Source of the DNA: Candidatus Krumholzibacteriota bacterium
Lineage (GTDB): Bacteria; Krumholzibacteriota; Krumholzibacteriia; JAJRXK01
DNA length: 64,000 nucleotides
Assembly: GCA_024276305.1 (NCBI GenBank)
Contig: JAJRXK010000020.1
Span: 1-64,000, forward strand
Direction of reading: 5' to 3'
Part shown: positions 43,544 to 51,752 of the stretch, piece by piece
Numbering within the stretch: the first letter of the stretch is position 1
How the letters are laid out: each line of letters begins with the position of its first letter
Position numbers and translations under genes: made by a program
Notes under the pieces: model-generated
Told to the model about the DNA's origin: nothing
Seen by the model: only the letters and a program-made list of their open reading frames with translations
Databases searched by the model: none

Positions 43544-44851
43544 ATGGCAAAGATCTGTATCGTGGGAACCGGCTATGTGGGACTGGTGTCCGGTGCGTGT
43601 TTCGCGGACTTCGGACATGAAGTCCACTGCATCGACATCGATGTCGATCGCATCTCCGCCCTCGAGCGCGGAGAGATTCCCTTCTTCGAACCAGGACTCG
43701 ACACCCTGGTCTCGCGCAATCGCAGTGCCGGTCGGCTCCACTTCTCCACCGAGCTCTCCGTCGGGGTCTCCTCCAGCGACGTGATCATGATCGCCGTACA
43801 GACCCCACCTCTCGAGAATGGCTCGGCCGATCTCAAACACGTCATGGATGTCGGACGCGACGTGGCCCAGCTCCTCCAGCCGGAACAGTACCGAGTGATC
43901 TGCACCAAGAGCACGGTCCCCGTGGGCACTGCCAAAGCCCTCGAGCAGGTGATCCGCGAACACGCCGCCGAAGGAACGGAATTCGATGTGGCCAGCAACC
44001 CGGAATTCCTCCGCGAGGGCTCATCGATCGAAGACTTCATGCGCCCCGACCGCGTGGTCATCGGTACGCGATCTGCACGTGCGGAAGAAGTGATGCGGAG
44101 TCTCTATCGGCCCCTCTACCTACTCGACACGCCCATTGTCGCGACCGACATCGAAACCTCCGAACTCATCAAGTACGCCTCCAATGCCTTCCTCGCGGTG
44201 AAGATCTCCTACATCAACGAGATCTCCAACCTCTGCGAGAAGGTCGGAGCCCGAGTGGACCAAGTGGCCAAGGCGATGGGCTATGACCGCCGCATCGGTC
44301 CGAAGTTTCTCCACGCCGGTCTCGGCTTCGGCGGAAGTTGTCTTCCCAAGGACACCAAGGCCATCGTCCAGATCGCTCGCAACCACGGAGAGGACCTGGC
44401 TCTGGTCGAAGCCGCAATGGCGGTGAATGACGACCGGGTCCCGCGGGCGATGGGCAAGGTCGAATCCGCCCTCGGATCACTGGAGGGGCGCAGGATCGGA
44501 GTCCTGGGCCTCGCCTTCAAGCCCAATACCGACGACGTTCGAGAGGCGCCGAGCCTGCGCTTGATTCCGGAGCTGAGAAAGGCCGGCGCGGCGACCGTCG
44601 CCTGCGATCCAGAAGCCGTTCCCAACTTTCGACGCCACATCCCCGACATGGAGATCGCCGAAGACGCCTATGCCTGTGCCACCGGGGCGGACGCATTGAT
44701 TCTGTTGACGGAATGGAATCCTTATCGTGAGTTGGACCTTCGACGCCTGGCAGAAGCCATGAACACCCCCGTCTTCGTGGACTGCCGGAATGTCTACTCT
44801 CAGGACCGAGCCGAAGGCGCGGGCCTGCAATACCACAGCTTCGGACGCTGA
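43544..44851 (+). CDS. ugd: UDP-glucose 6-dehydrogenase
   Basis: A protein of 435 residues. The NAD-binding start is ICIVGTGYVGLVSGACFADF. Further signatures are TKSTVPVGTA, ASNPEFLREGSS and the catalytic-cysteine motif GFGGSCLPKDTKA; the C-terminal UDP-binding domain has GLAFKPNTDDVREAPSL. It oxidises UDP-glucose to UDP-glucuronate (closely related enzymes use GDP-mannose). In this operon it supplies an acidic sugar for the polysaccharide. It begins 30 bp after the reductase gene. Confidence 0.94.
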   Translation: MAKICIVGTGYVGLVSGACFADFGHEVHCIDIDVDRISALERGEIPFFEPGLDTLVSRNRSAGRLHFSTELSVGVSSSDVIMIAVQTPPLENGSADLKHVMDVGRDVAQLLQPEQYRVICTKSTVPVGTAKALEQVIREHAAEGTEFDVASNPEFLREGSSIEDFMRPDRVVIGTRSARAEEVMRSLYRPLYLLDTPIVATDIETSELIKYASNAFLAVKISYINEISNLCEKVGARVDQVAKAMGYDRRIGPKFLHAGLGFGGSCLPKDTKAIVQIARNHGEDLALVEAAMAVNDDRVPRAMGKVESALGSLEGRRIGVLGLAFKPNTDDVREAPSLRLIPELRKAGAATVACDPEAVPNFRRHIPDMEIAEDAYACATGADALILLTEWNPYRELDLRRLAEAMNTPVFVDCRNVYSQDRAEGAGLQYHSFGR

Positions 44852-44894
44852 GAATCAAGTTCTGCGACCTGGGCTGGGCTGGAGCTGCGAGCGC

Positions 44895-46172
44895 GTGGGC
44901 GATCCCGATCTCAAGTCCGAGACATCGAATCGTCGGGACCTGAGCTGGAACCTGACCTCGGCCCTCCTGCCGATTCTGGGTTCCTTCTTGGTCTCCGTCT
45001 TCCTCGCTCCTTATCTCGGGGATGCGTTGTGGGGACGCTATTCCCTGGTGATGACCGCCACCACCCTCTGGCTCATCGTGGCCAAGTTCGGCGTGCACGC
45101 CGCCACCAGTCGGCTGGTCAGTGAACACGACGCCGACGCGGGAATCTGGATCCGAGCCGGCCTCCTCCTCCGCGGGAGCTTCGCGATGGGCGTGGCCCTG
45201 TTGAGCGCAGCCACCGCGATTCCCCTTGGCCACTCCTTCGGGCTTCAGGAGAGCGCCGGGATCTTCCTCTGGATCGTGCCCGTCCTCGTCGCCGCCAGCG
45301 CCCAGGAATTCGCCACCGAGCTCCTGGTCGGACTCCGGCAGTTCCGGGGACTCCTGGCGGCCCGAGCCTCCATGCTCCTGTTGCGCCTGGCCGCAGTCAG
45401 CCTGGTGGTGATCGGCTCTCGTCCTCTGGGCGACTTCTTGGGAGGGCACGCCCTGGCCCAGGCCATCCCCGCGACGGTGGTGCTGATCCTGTTGCTCCGA
45501 GCCCACCCCCGCCACCATGCGCCCCTGCGTCCCGCACTGCGTCGGACCTGGGAGCTGAGCCTGCCGCTGGCCTTCGGCTCGGCCAGTTTCCTGATCTTCT
45601 CCCACACCGATCGCCTCATGCTGGGTTGGTTCTGGAACGAGTCCACGGTGGGGCAATTCGCGGTGGCTCGAAACGTATTGGATGCCTCGCTCTTCCCCAT
45701 GACCGCAGTGGCCTGGTCCCTGCGTCCCGCCCTCGTCCGCGCCGCCACCGGAAGGGGGGACTTCGGACGAGAACTCCGCCGGGGAGCCCTCTTGGGAGGA
45801 GGCTTCGCCCTTCTGGCTCCCCTGCTCCTGGGACTCCTGGGCCCACGCCTGGTGGTGATGGTCTTCGGCCCGGGATATACCCCCGCGGCGGAGCTCCTGC
45901 GGTGGATGCTACCGATTCTCGCCCTGAGGGCGGCGGGAGTCCTGATCTTCCCGGCCCTGATCGCCTTGGACGAACAATCCCACTACGCCCGCCTCATGGC
46001 CATCACCGCCGCCGTCAATGTCCTCGCCAACCTCTTCCTCATTCCCCGCTGGGGATCGGAGGGAGCGGTGGTGGGGACTCTGATCGCCCTGCTGGTCCTC
46101 ACCGTCGGGGGCTACCTGAGGGTGGGTCGGCGGCGGGGGCTTTTCCTTGACGTAGGTCGGCGGGGAGCTTAA
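44895..46172 (+). CDS. Wzx-like oligosaccharide flippase
   Basis: A protein of about 425 residues with 12 or more hydrophobic helices, in the MOP/Wzx (polysaccharide_synt) family. It opens RRDLSWNLTSALLPILGSFL and has the typical LMLGWFWNESTVGQFAVARN segment before TM9. It would flip lipid-linked oligosaccharide across the inner membrane. GTG at 44895 with GGAG 10 bp upstream is preferred to an ATG at 44790, which overlaps ugd by 62 bp and adds unconserved sequence. Confidence 0.86.
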   Translation: MGDPDLKSETSNRRDLSWNLTSALLPILGSFLVSVFLAPYLGDALWGRYSLVMTATTLWLIVAKFGVHAATSRLVSEHDADAGIWIRAGLLLRGSFAMGVALLSAATAIPLGHSFGLQESAGIFLWIVPVLVAASAQEFATELLVGLRQFRGLLAARASMLLLRLAAVSLVVIGSRPLGDFLGGHALAQAIPATVVLILLLRAHPRHHAPLRPALRRTWELSLPLAFGSASFLIFSHTDRLMLGWFWNESTVGQFAVARNVLDASLFPMTAVAWSLRPALVRAATGRGDFGRELRRGALLGGGFALLAPLLLGLLGPRLVVMVFGPGYTPAAELLRWMLPILALRAAGVLIFPALIALDEQSHYARLMAITAAVNVLANLFLIPRWGSEGAVVGTLIALLVLTVGGYLRVGRRRGLFLDVGRRGA

Positions 46173-46231
46173 GAAAGGCTCAGTTCGGTGCGTTGCGCCG
46201 TCTTCGCGCCTTCCCTCTGGAGCATCACTTC

Positions 46232-47338
46232 GTGACGCTTGTTGCCACTACTTTCGGCTTCTGCATCGCGTGCGTGGGTTCCCTGGGCGCATCCAGCCTC
46301 TTCCGGCGCCTGGCGGTGGCGAAGACCTGGCGCGACCTGCGAGACCTACCCGGAGAGCGCAAGCCCCACCGAGCGGCTCGATCCCAGATCGGCGGCCTGG
46401 CCATCCTTTCGGCGTGGATGTTCGCGGTCGCGACCGTAGTGCATTTCTTCGGTGCGGTCGGAAGCGAAACCCTCCAATGGATCCGTGGCATCGTCCCCGC
46501 CATGGTCCTGATGGCCTGCGTGGGACTGGTGGACGATCTCCAGTCCCAAGAAGTCTGGCCCAAGCTCGGCGGTCAGCTCTTGGCCATCCTCTTGGTCTTC
46601 CTGGGATCTCCGCTGCTGCACACCTTCAGCTCCCAACCTTGGACTCTCCAATTGATGTGGGGGTTGGGGGCCGGCTTCTTCGCCCTCACCCTCACCAATG
46701 CGACGAATTTCATCGACGGACTCGACGGGCTGGCGGCCGGAGTGAGCGGCGCCAGTGCCCTGGGCCTCGTGGTCCTCGCCCTGCTCCTGGGAGACGAGAC
46801 TTCGGCAGTCCTCGCCGCCTGCCTGGCCGGAGCGAGCCTGGGCTTTCTCCGCTCCAACGTCGTGCCCGCTCGGATCTTCCTCGGAGACACGGGCAGCCTC
46901 TTCCTGGGACTGGGACTCTCCGTCACCTGTCTGCGAATCTTCAGTTTGAGTCCGACCTGGAGCACGGCCCTGGCCCTCGTCCTTCTCCACTCCATCGCCC
47001 TCGGTGACTTCACCTTCGCCGTCCTGCGCCGCGGTCTGCACCACGCCCGCATCTGGCGGGCGGACGAAGGGCACATTCACCACCGCCTCCTGCGGGGCGG
47101 CATGTCCATGCGCTTCGCCGTGGCCTCGCTCTGGTTGGTCGCGGCGCTCTCGGGAGTGACTGGAATCGAGACCTTCCGCCACGGTTCGGCCCGAGTCTGG
47201 GCGGCGGCACTGGTTCTTGCTACGTTGCCGGTGGTGTGGACAGCCTGGCGATCTGCGCCCCTCCTCGCGCCCCGCAGCTCGCGGGAAAAGGTCCCTCCAG
47301 ACGCCACTTCCGTCCTCGCGAGCGATCGCGCTGCCTAG
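46232..47338 (+). CDS. WecA/MraY-type undecaprenyl-phosphate sugar-phosphate transferase
   Basis: About 368 residues with some 10 transmembrane helices. Family motifs are VGLVDDLQ (metal-binding Asp pair), NATNFIDGLDGLAAGVSG, RIFLGDTGSLFLG and DEGHIHHRLLRGG, the last characteristic of WecA-type rather than MraY enzymes. It starts lipid-linked glycan synthesis by moving a HexNAc-1-phosphate onto undecaprenyl phosphate. GTG at 46232 has GGAG 9 bp upstream; a TTG at 46193 is the alternative. It is the last gene of the polysaccharide operon. Confidence 0.9.
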   Translation: MTLVATTFGFCIACVGSLGASSLFRRLAVAKTWRDLRDLPGERKPHRAARSQIGGLAILSAWMFAVATVVHFFGAVGSETLQWIRGIVPAMVLMACVGLVDDLQSQEVWPKLGGQLLAILLVFLGSPLLHTFSSQPWTLQLMWGLGAGFFALTLTNATNFIDGLDGLAAGVSGASALGLVVLALLLGDETSAVLAACLAGASLGFLRSNVVPARIFLGDTGSLFLGLGLSVTCLRIFSLSPTWSTALALVLLHSIALGDFTFAVLRRGLHHARIWRADEGHIHHRLLRGGMSMRFAVASLWLVAALSGVTGIETFRHGSARVWAAALVLATLPVVWTAWRSAPLLAPRSSREKVPPDATSVLASDRAA

Positions 47339-47382
47339 GCCCCACCGAGGTCTGTTTCGGATTCGGAGAGGAAATCGTCTGC

Positions 47383-48435
47383 ATGACGGAGCCCGCACTG
47401 ACAATCGGAGTCCAGCTCAGCGGCCTTGCGCGCGCTCAGGCCGAAGTCGTGGCCCGTCAACTGGTCAGTCGAGGCCTCTCGCACTCCGTGCACCTGGAGG
47501 TTCTCACCGAGACCAACCCCTCCACCGCCGTGGCCCACGACGATCACATCGCCGAGAATCGGGCCAAGATCCATCACCTCCACGGCCTGCTCCTCGACGG
47601 CGAAGTCGACGTCGTGGTCCACCGCGGCTTCGACCTGCGGGGAGAGATTCCCGAAGGCCTCCGTCTGGGAGCGGTGGTGGAGAGGACCAGTCCCTATGAC
47701 GCACTCATCGCCCCCGACGACCGCTGCTTCGATGAACTCGAGGAGGGAGACCGGGTCGGAGTCGTCTCGTTGCGATCCCGAGGCCAACTGCTCCACTACC
47801 GGCGGGACCTCGACTACGAACTCATTCGCGGAGATGTCAGTGGCTGGCTCACCGCGCTCATCGACGGACGCATCGATGCCCTGGTCGCTCCCGCCGCCGC
47901 CCTCGAACATCTGCGGCTGCAGGAAAGGGTCACGGAGGTCTTCCCTCCCGAAATGCTCCTCCCCGCGCCGGGCAGTGGCATCCTTCTCTGCTTGAGTCGG
48001 GAGGATGACGACCTCACCCGAGGCCGTCTCCGCTGCCTCCACTCCGCGGCCGCGGCTCATGAATACACCGCCGAATGCAGCGTCATGGAGGCCTTGGGCG
48101 GAGCCTGGGAAATGCCCATCGGAATCCTGGCCGAAAGCGTGGGGGCAGATCTGGCTCTCTGTGGAGTCGCCACCAGCGCAGATGGCCAACGCTACGTGCG
48201 TGAGGAGCACCTCACCGACGGCATCGATCCCTGCCGGGCGGGCAGCGAGCTGGCGGCGCTCCTCCTCGACGCCGGTGTGCTGGAGGTATTGGGACTTCCG
48301 GACACCCCGCAACTCGAAGGCGACCGCGAGGACGAAGACGATGCGGTCTGGGACGAAGACTTCGCGGGAGACGTCCTCGACTTCGCCAACTCCATCGAAG
48401 AACTCGAACGCGACCAAGGAGATTGCGACGATTGA
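47383..48435 (+). CDS. divergent porphobilinogen deaminase (HemC) paralogue lacking cofactor cysteine
   Basis: A protein of 350 residues that follows the HemC pattern end to end but has lost key residues. VDVVVHRGFDLRGEIPEGL replaces the usual AVHSxKDLP: the Asp is kept (about 84), the Lys is Phe. VGVVSLRSRGQLL replaces GTSSLRRxxQL and IRGDVSGWL replaces LRGNVxTRL. GGAWEMPIG (239-247) replaces GGCxxPIG, so the cysteine that carries the dipyrromethane cofactor is Ala. A very acidic tail of about 45 residues ends the chain. Hydroxymethylbilane synthesis is therefore unlikely; the present role is unknown. No other haem genes are nearby. GGAGAGG precedes the ATG by 11 bp. Confidence 0.72.
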   Translation: MTEPALTIGVQLSGLARAQAEVVARQLVSRGLSHSVHLEVLTETNPSTAVAHDDHIAENRAKIHHLHGLLLDGEVDVVVHRGFDLRGEIPEGLRLGAVVERTSPYDALIAPDDRCFDELEEGDRVGVVSLRSRGQLLHYRRDLDYELIRGDVSGWLTALIDGRIDALVAPAAALEHLRLQERVTEVFPPEMLLPAPGSGILLCLSREDDDLTRGRLRCLHSAAAAHEYTAECSVMEALGGAWEMPIGILAESVGADLALCGVATSADGQRYVREEHLTDGIDPCRAGSELAALLLDAGVLEVLGLPDTPQLEGDREDEDDAVWDEDFAGDVLDFANSIEELERDQGDCDD

Positions 48436-48436
48436 T

Positions 48437-49366
48437 TCAGGACCGACCGAGTTCTTCGCAGCGCATCTGCATCGGGCTGGCGCAACCCCGTGTGATCAGG
48501 GATTCCTCCAATTCCTTCACCAGATCATGGGCCAAGGTCGGTCGCGCGAAGAGAGCGGTCCCCACTTGCACCGCTCCCGCTCCCACTACCAGGAAACGCA
48601 GCACATCCTCCACCGATGAGATCCCGCCGATTCCCACGATGGGAAGGTCCACCGCCCGAGCGACCTCCCACACTTTGGCCAACGCGATGGGAAGAATTGC
48701 GGGTCCGCTGTAACCCGCGAAGGCCCGGGGGAACACCGGGCGCCGAGTCTCGAGATCGACTTCCAGTCCCACCACGGTATTGATGCAGCTGATGGCATGC
48801 GCTCCCGCGTCCTGAGCGGCCACCGCGAGGTCTGCGATCGAGGTCACGTTGGGAGTGAGCTTCACGAGCAGAGCCCGATCCGCGGGCAGGACCTGCCGAA
48901 CCGAATCTACGATCTCCCGGATTCGGAAAGGGTCGCGCCCGAAGTCCAATCCACCCTCGGCCACATTCGGGCAACTGAGATTGAGTTCGACGCCCTGCCA
49001 TCCCTCGTGCCGGGTGAGTTCGGCGACCATGGTGGCGAATTCCCCCGATTCACGCGCGGCCAAACTCAGAATGGTCCGCACTCCCCGCTCTCGCAGCGCC
49101 GGCAGCTTCTCGCGAAGGAATGCCTGGAGTCCGACATTCTCCAAGCCGATCGAGTTGAGGAGTCCATGTCGCAATTCGCGCACCCGTGGCTGGGGATTGC
49201 CACGCCGGGGAACGGCGGTGAGAGTCTTGGTGACCACCGCACCGAGGGCCGCGGGATCCACGAGATCCACGAAGTCGAGGCCGTATCCCCAAGTCCCCGA
49301 AGCAGTGAAGATCGGATTGGCGAAAGTCACCGGGCCCAGCTGGACGCTCAGATCGACACCCTTCAT
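48437..49366 (-). CDS. pyrD: dihydroorotate dehydrogenase B, catalytic subunit
   Basis: A protein of 309 residues in the class 1B family. It has NPIFTASGTWGYG near the N-terminus, VELNLSCPNV with the catalytic Cys, and the FMN-binding GIGGISSVEDVL and VGAGAVQVGTALF. With PyrK it oxidises dihydroorotate to orotate using NAD+. Its ATG overlaps the pyrK stop (ATGA). It is the last gene of the pyr operon and ends 1 bp from the convergent HemC paralogue. Confidence 0.95.
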   Translation of the reverse strand: MKGVDLSVQLGPVTFANPIFTASGTWGYGLDFVDLVDPAALGAVVTKTLTAVPRRGNPQPRVRELRHGLLNSIGLENVGLQAFLREKLPALRERGVRTILSLAARESGEFATMVAELTRHEGWQGVELNLSCPNVAEGGLDFGRDPFRIREIVDSVRQVLPADRALLVKLTPNVTSIADLAVAAQDAGAHAISCINTVVGLEVDLETRRPVFPRAFAGYSGPAILPIALAKVWEVARAVDLPIVGIGGISSVEDVLRFLVVGAGAVQVGTALFARPTLAHDLVKELEESLITRGCASPMQMRCEELGRS

Positions 49367-50178
49367 GCTGGCGTCTCCTCGGCCAGAAAACGGATTTCGG
49401 AGGATTCGAAGACCGGACCCTCACGGCAGACGGTGACCCGCTGACCTGGGTCACCACTCAGGTCGACCACGCAGGCCCGGCACACTCCGGCCCCACATCC
49501 CATTTGTTCCTCGAGACAGAGCCACACCCGGTTGCCCGTCCTTCGACCGATCCGGACCACCGCCTGCATCATGGCCGTCGGTCCGCAGGCCAGGATGGTC
49601 GCATCCGCTGCGTCGACCAGCGCCCGCTCGAGCCCCTCGGTCACCAGACCCGGGTGGAGGTCTCCCTCCTCGGCTCCCTCCTGGACCCACAATTCCCAGT
49701 CACCGCCTCGACCGTCGCTCCAGACCTGCCGGGGGAGGTCCTCCGGGGCCCGCGCGCCGAAGATCGCCCGCCGCGCGGGCCGGCCCCTCTCCACCAGTCG
49801 ACGGGCGGCAAGGTGCAGTGGCACCACTCCCACGCCCCCCGCCACCAGGATCAGGGTTTCGCAGGCCAGGGAATCGAGGTCGAATCCACGGCCCAGAGGA
49901 GCCAGAATCCTGACCGCAGACCCGAGGTCGGCCTCGACCAACGCCCGGCTTCCCCTCCCCGCCACCTTCACGAGGAAGTCGATCCAACCGTCCCCGGCGT
50001 CGAGGATGCTCAGGGGTCGAGGGAGCACGAAGAGCTCATCGCAGCCGGGGTGGACCATCGCGAACTGTCCGGGAAGGGCCACGGAGCCCATTTCGAAGTC
50101 ATAGCGCAACACCCAGGTCTCTCGGGCCACGGATTCCTTGGCTCGCAGAAGGGCCGGCCCGTAGCGTCGGTCGGTCAT
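49363..50178 (-). CDS. pyrK: dihydroorotate dehydrogenase B, electron transfer subunit
   Basis: A protein of 271 residues. The FAD-binding domain has LPRPLSILDAGDGW. The NAD-binding part has ILVAGGVGVVPLHLAARRL and ILACGPTAMMQAV. The C-terminal 2Fe-2S cluster uses the cysteines of MGCGAGVCRACVVD and the later TVCREGPVF. It passes electrons from PyrD to NAD+. The ATG overlaps the stop of the TPR lipoprotein upstream (ATGA) and its own stop overlaps pyrD. Confidence 0.94.
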   Translation of the reverse strand: MTDRRYGPALLRAKESVARETWVLRYDFEMGSVALPGQFAMVHPGCDELFVLPRPLSILDAGDGWIDFLVKVAGRGSRALVEADLGSAVRILAPLGRGFDLDSLACETLILVAGGVGVVPLHLAARRLVERGRPARRAIFGARAPEDLPRQVWSDGRGGDWELWVQEGAEEGDLHPGLVTEGLERALVDAADATILACGPTAMMQAVVRIGRRTGNRVWLCLEEQMGCGAGVCRACVVDLSGDPGQRVTVCREGPVFESSEIRFLAEETPA

Positions 50179-51719
50179 CGATAGTGATCCCGTGGTTGAG
50201 CGGCGCCGGGACCGCCGCTGCGCAGAGGCCAGTCCACATCCATCCGAGCCCGATTGCGCCAGAAGCCTCCGGCACTGGCGACCCTCGGACCGCCATTGCC
50301 CGGCTGTTCCTCCCCGTCGTTCCCATGAGAAGCGAAGGTCGGGACCACTGCGTCCAGAAACACTTCGCCCTGCAAGCTGCGAGCTTGAGGAGAGTCGGGA
50401 TAGTTTTCGATGAGCCTGGCAAAGGCCTGCTCGGCCGCCGTGGAATCTCCGAGTTCATGTTCCTCGATATATACGATGGCGTAGGCCGCCCGCGGAGCCA
50501 GAGGATCTTCGGGATCCTCCTCGAGGACCTTCTCGTAGTATTCCAATGCGGTCTCCGGCCGACGAAAGTCGATGTAGTAGGATTCGGCCAAACGGAAGGC
50601 GGAGTGAGCTCGGTTGGAGTCCGCACTCTCGTAGGACTCCAAGTACCGGTCGAAGCGTTGGAGCTGCTGCTGCCGGGACCGGACCCGCCTCGAGCCGGCG
50701 CCTCTCTGGCTTCGATCCTGATTGGCTTCCTCCACGGCCCGACGGAAACGCTCTCCGGTGGGACCCTCTTGTCTCAGGAGGTATTCGACGACGGCCTCGG
50801 TGGCATCCCCCGCACTCTCCTCGTTTCGGAACTCGAGCGCGACGGACTCCAGCGTGGAGAGCCCCTCCTCTTCCTTCCCCTGGGCCAATAGGATCCGGCC
50901 GGCGAGGAGCATGGTTCGGGCGCTTTCGCCATCGCCCTGGGCCGCCTTCTGGAGCTTGGGCAGCTCCGCGGCCGCCTCATCCGCCCGTCCCAATCGATTG
51001 AGAGCAGAGAGCCGCAGCCACTCGGCCTTGAAATACTCCGATCGGCTGAGTCGGTCCGGATCGACCTCCTCGAGCACGTCGGCCGCTTGTTCGTAGTCTC
51101 CCGCATCGTAGTAGGAACGCCCCAGAGACAGCAGAACCGTGGATCGAGCTTCGTGATCCGGATGCTCCTCCAGAAACTGCTGATAGTAATGAGCGGCTTC
51201 TTCGGAACGACCTTTCTCGAGATAGGCGTCCCCGAGACGAAAGAGCGCCTCGACCCCGAACTTCCCCGAAGGGAAAGACTCCCTCAGGCGTGCGAACCAC
51301 TCCAACCCCGCGTCTTCGTCCCCGCGCGAGATGAGAGCGATGCTCTTGAGATACATGGCCTCCTCGACGAACTTGGAATTCGGAAAGTTCGCCAAGAGGT
51401 TGTCGAAGGTCGATACCGCCTCGCTCCACTCCTTGAGGCGATAGTGCGACTTTCCGATGAAGAAGAGAGCATCATCGATGTAGGAACTGTTGGGATACTC
51501 TTCGATGAGCAATTCGCACTTTCGAATACAGCGCTGATAATCCGCCTTCTGTTTGCTCGTGGGCTGATTGCGGGGATCGATCTCGCGCCCCGATTCTTCG
51601 GCCGCGAAGAACGAGGTCTCCGCGTTGTAGAAGAGATTGAACTTTGCGCAGCCCGAAGCGAGGACGAAGAGCAGAACGCCCCCGCAGATCAGCAGACACC
51701 ATCTCGTGAGCCGTCGCAT
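50175..51719 (-). CDS. BamD/TPR-type outer-membrane lipoprotein
   Basis: A protein of 514 residues with lipobox LASGC (Cys at about 24). Tandem TPR-like repeats of the YfiO/YbgF type follow, for example CELLIEEYPNSSYIDDALFF, AVSTFDNLLANFPNSKFVEE, AAHYYQQFLEEHPDHEARST and ALEYYEKVLEEDPEDPLAPR. The first 150 residues resemble BamD; the rest is a longer repeat array and a disordered Gly-rich tail. ATG at 51719 with GGAG 5 bp upstream is preferred to the TTG at 51731. It lies inside the pyr operon, coupled to pyrK, with no evident link to pyrimidines. Confidence 0.85.
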   Translation of the reverse strand: MRRLTRWCLLICGGVLLFVLASGCAKFNLFYNAETSFFAAEESGREIDPRNQPTSKQKADYQRCIRKCELLIEEYPNSSYIDDALFFIGKSHYRLKEWSEAVSTFDNLLANFPNSKFVEEAMYLKSIALISRGDEDAGLEWFARLRESFPSGKFGVEALFRLGDAYLEKGRSEEAAHYYQQFLEEHPDHEARSTVLLSLGRSYYDAGDYEQAADVLEEVDPDRLSRSEYFKAEWLRLSALNRLGRADEAAAELPKLQKAAQGDGESARTMLLAGRILLAQGKEEEGLSTLESVALEFRNEESAGDATEAVVEYLLRQEGPTGERFRRAVEEANQDRSQRGAGSRRVRSRQQQLQRFDRYLESYESADSNRAHSAFRLAESYYIDFRRPETALEYYEKVLEEDPEDPLAPRAAYAIVYIEEHELGDSTAAEQAFARLIENYPDSPQARSLQGEVFLDAVVPTFASHGNDGEEQPGNGGPRVASAGGFWRNRARMDVDWPLRSGGPGAAQPRDHYR

Positions 51720-51752
51720 GTGCTCTCCCAAGGGGTGGTCGGAGCGCTTCTC

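Noticed and set aside
44517-45656. Minus-strand 379-residue frame
   Set aside because: Antisense to ugd and the Wzx-like gene; Gly/Gln/Arg-rich composition typical of shadow frames in GC-rich DNA.
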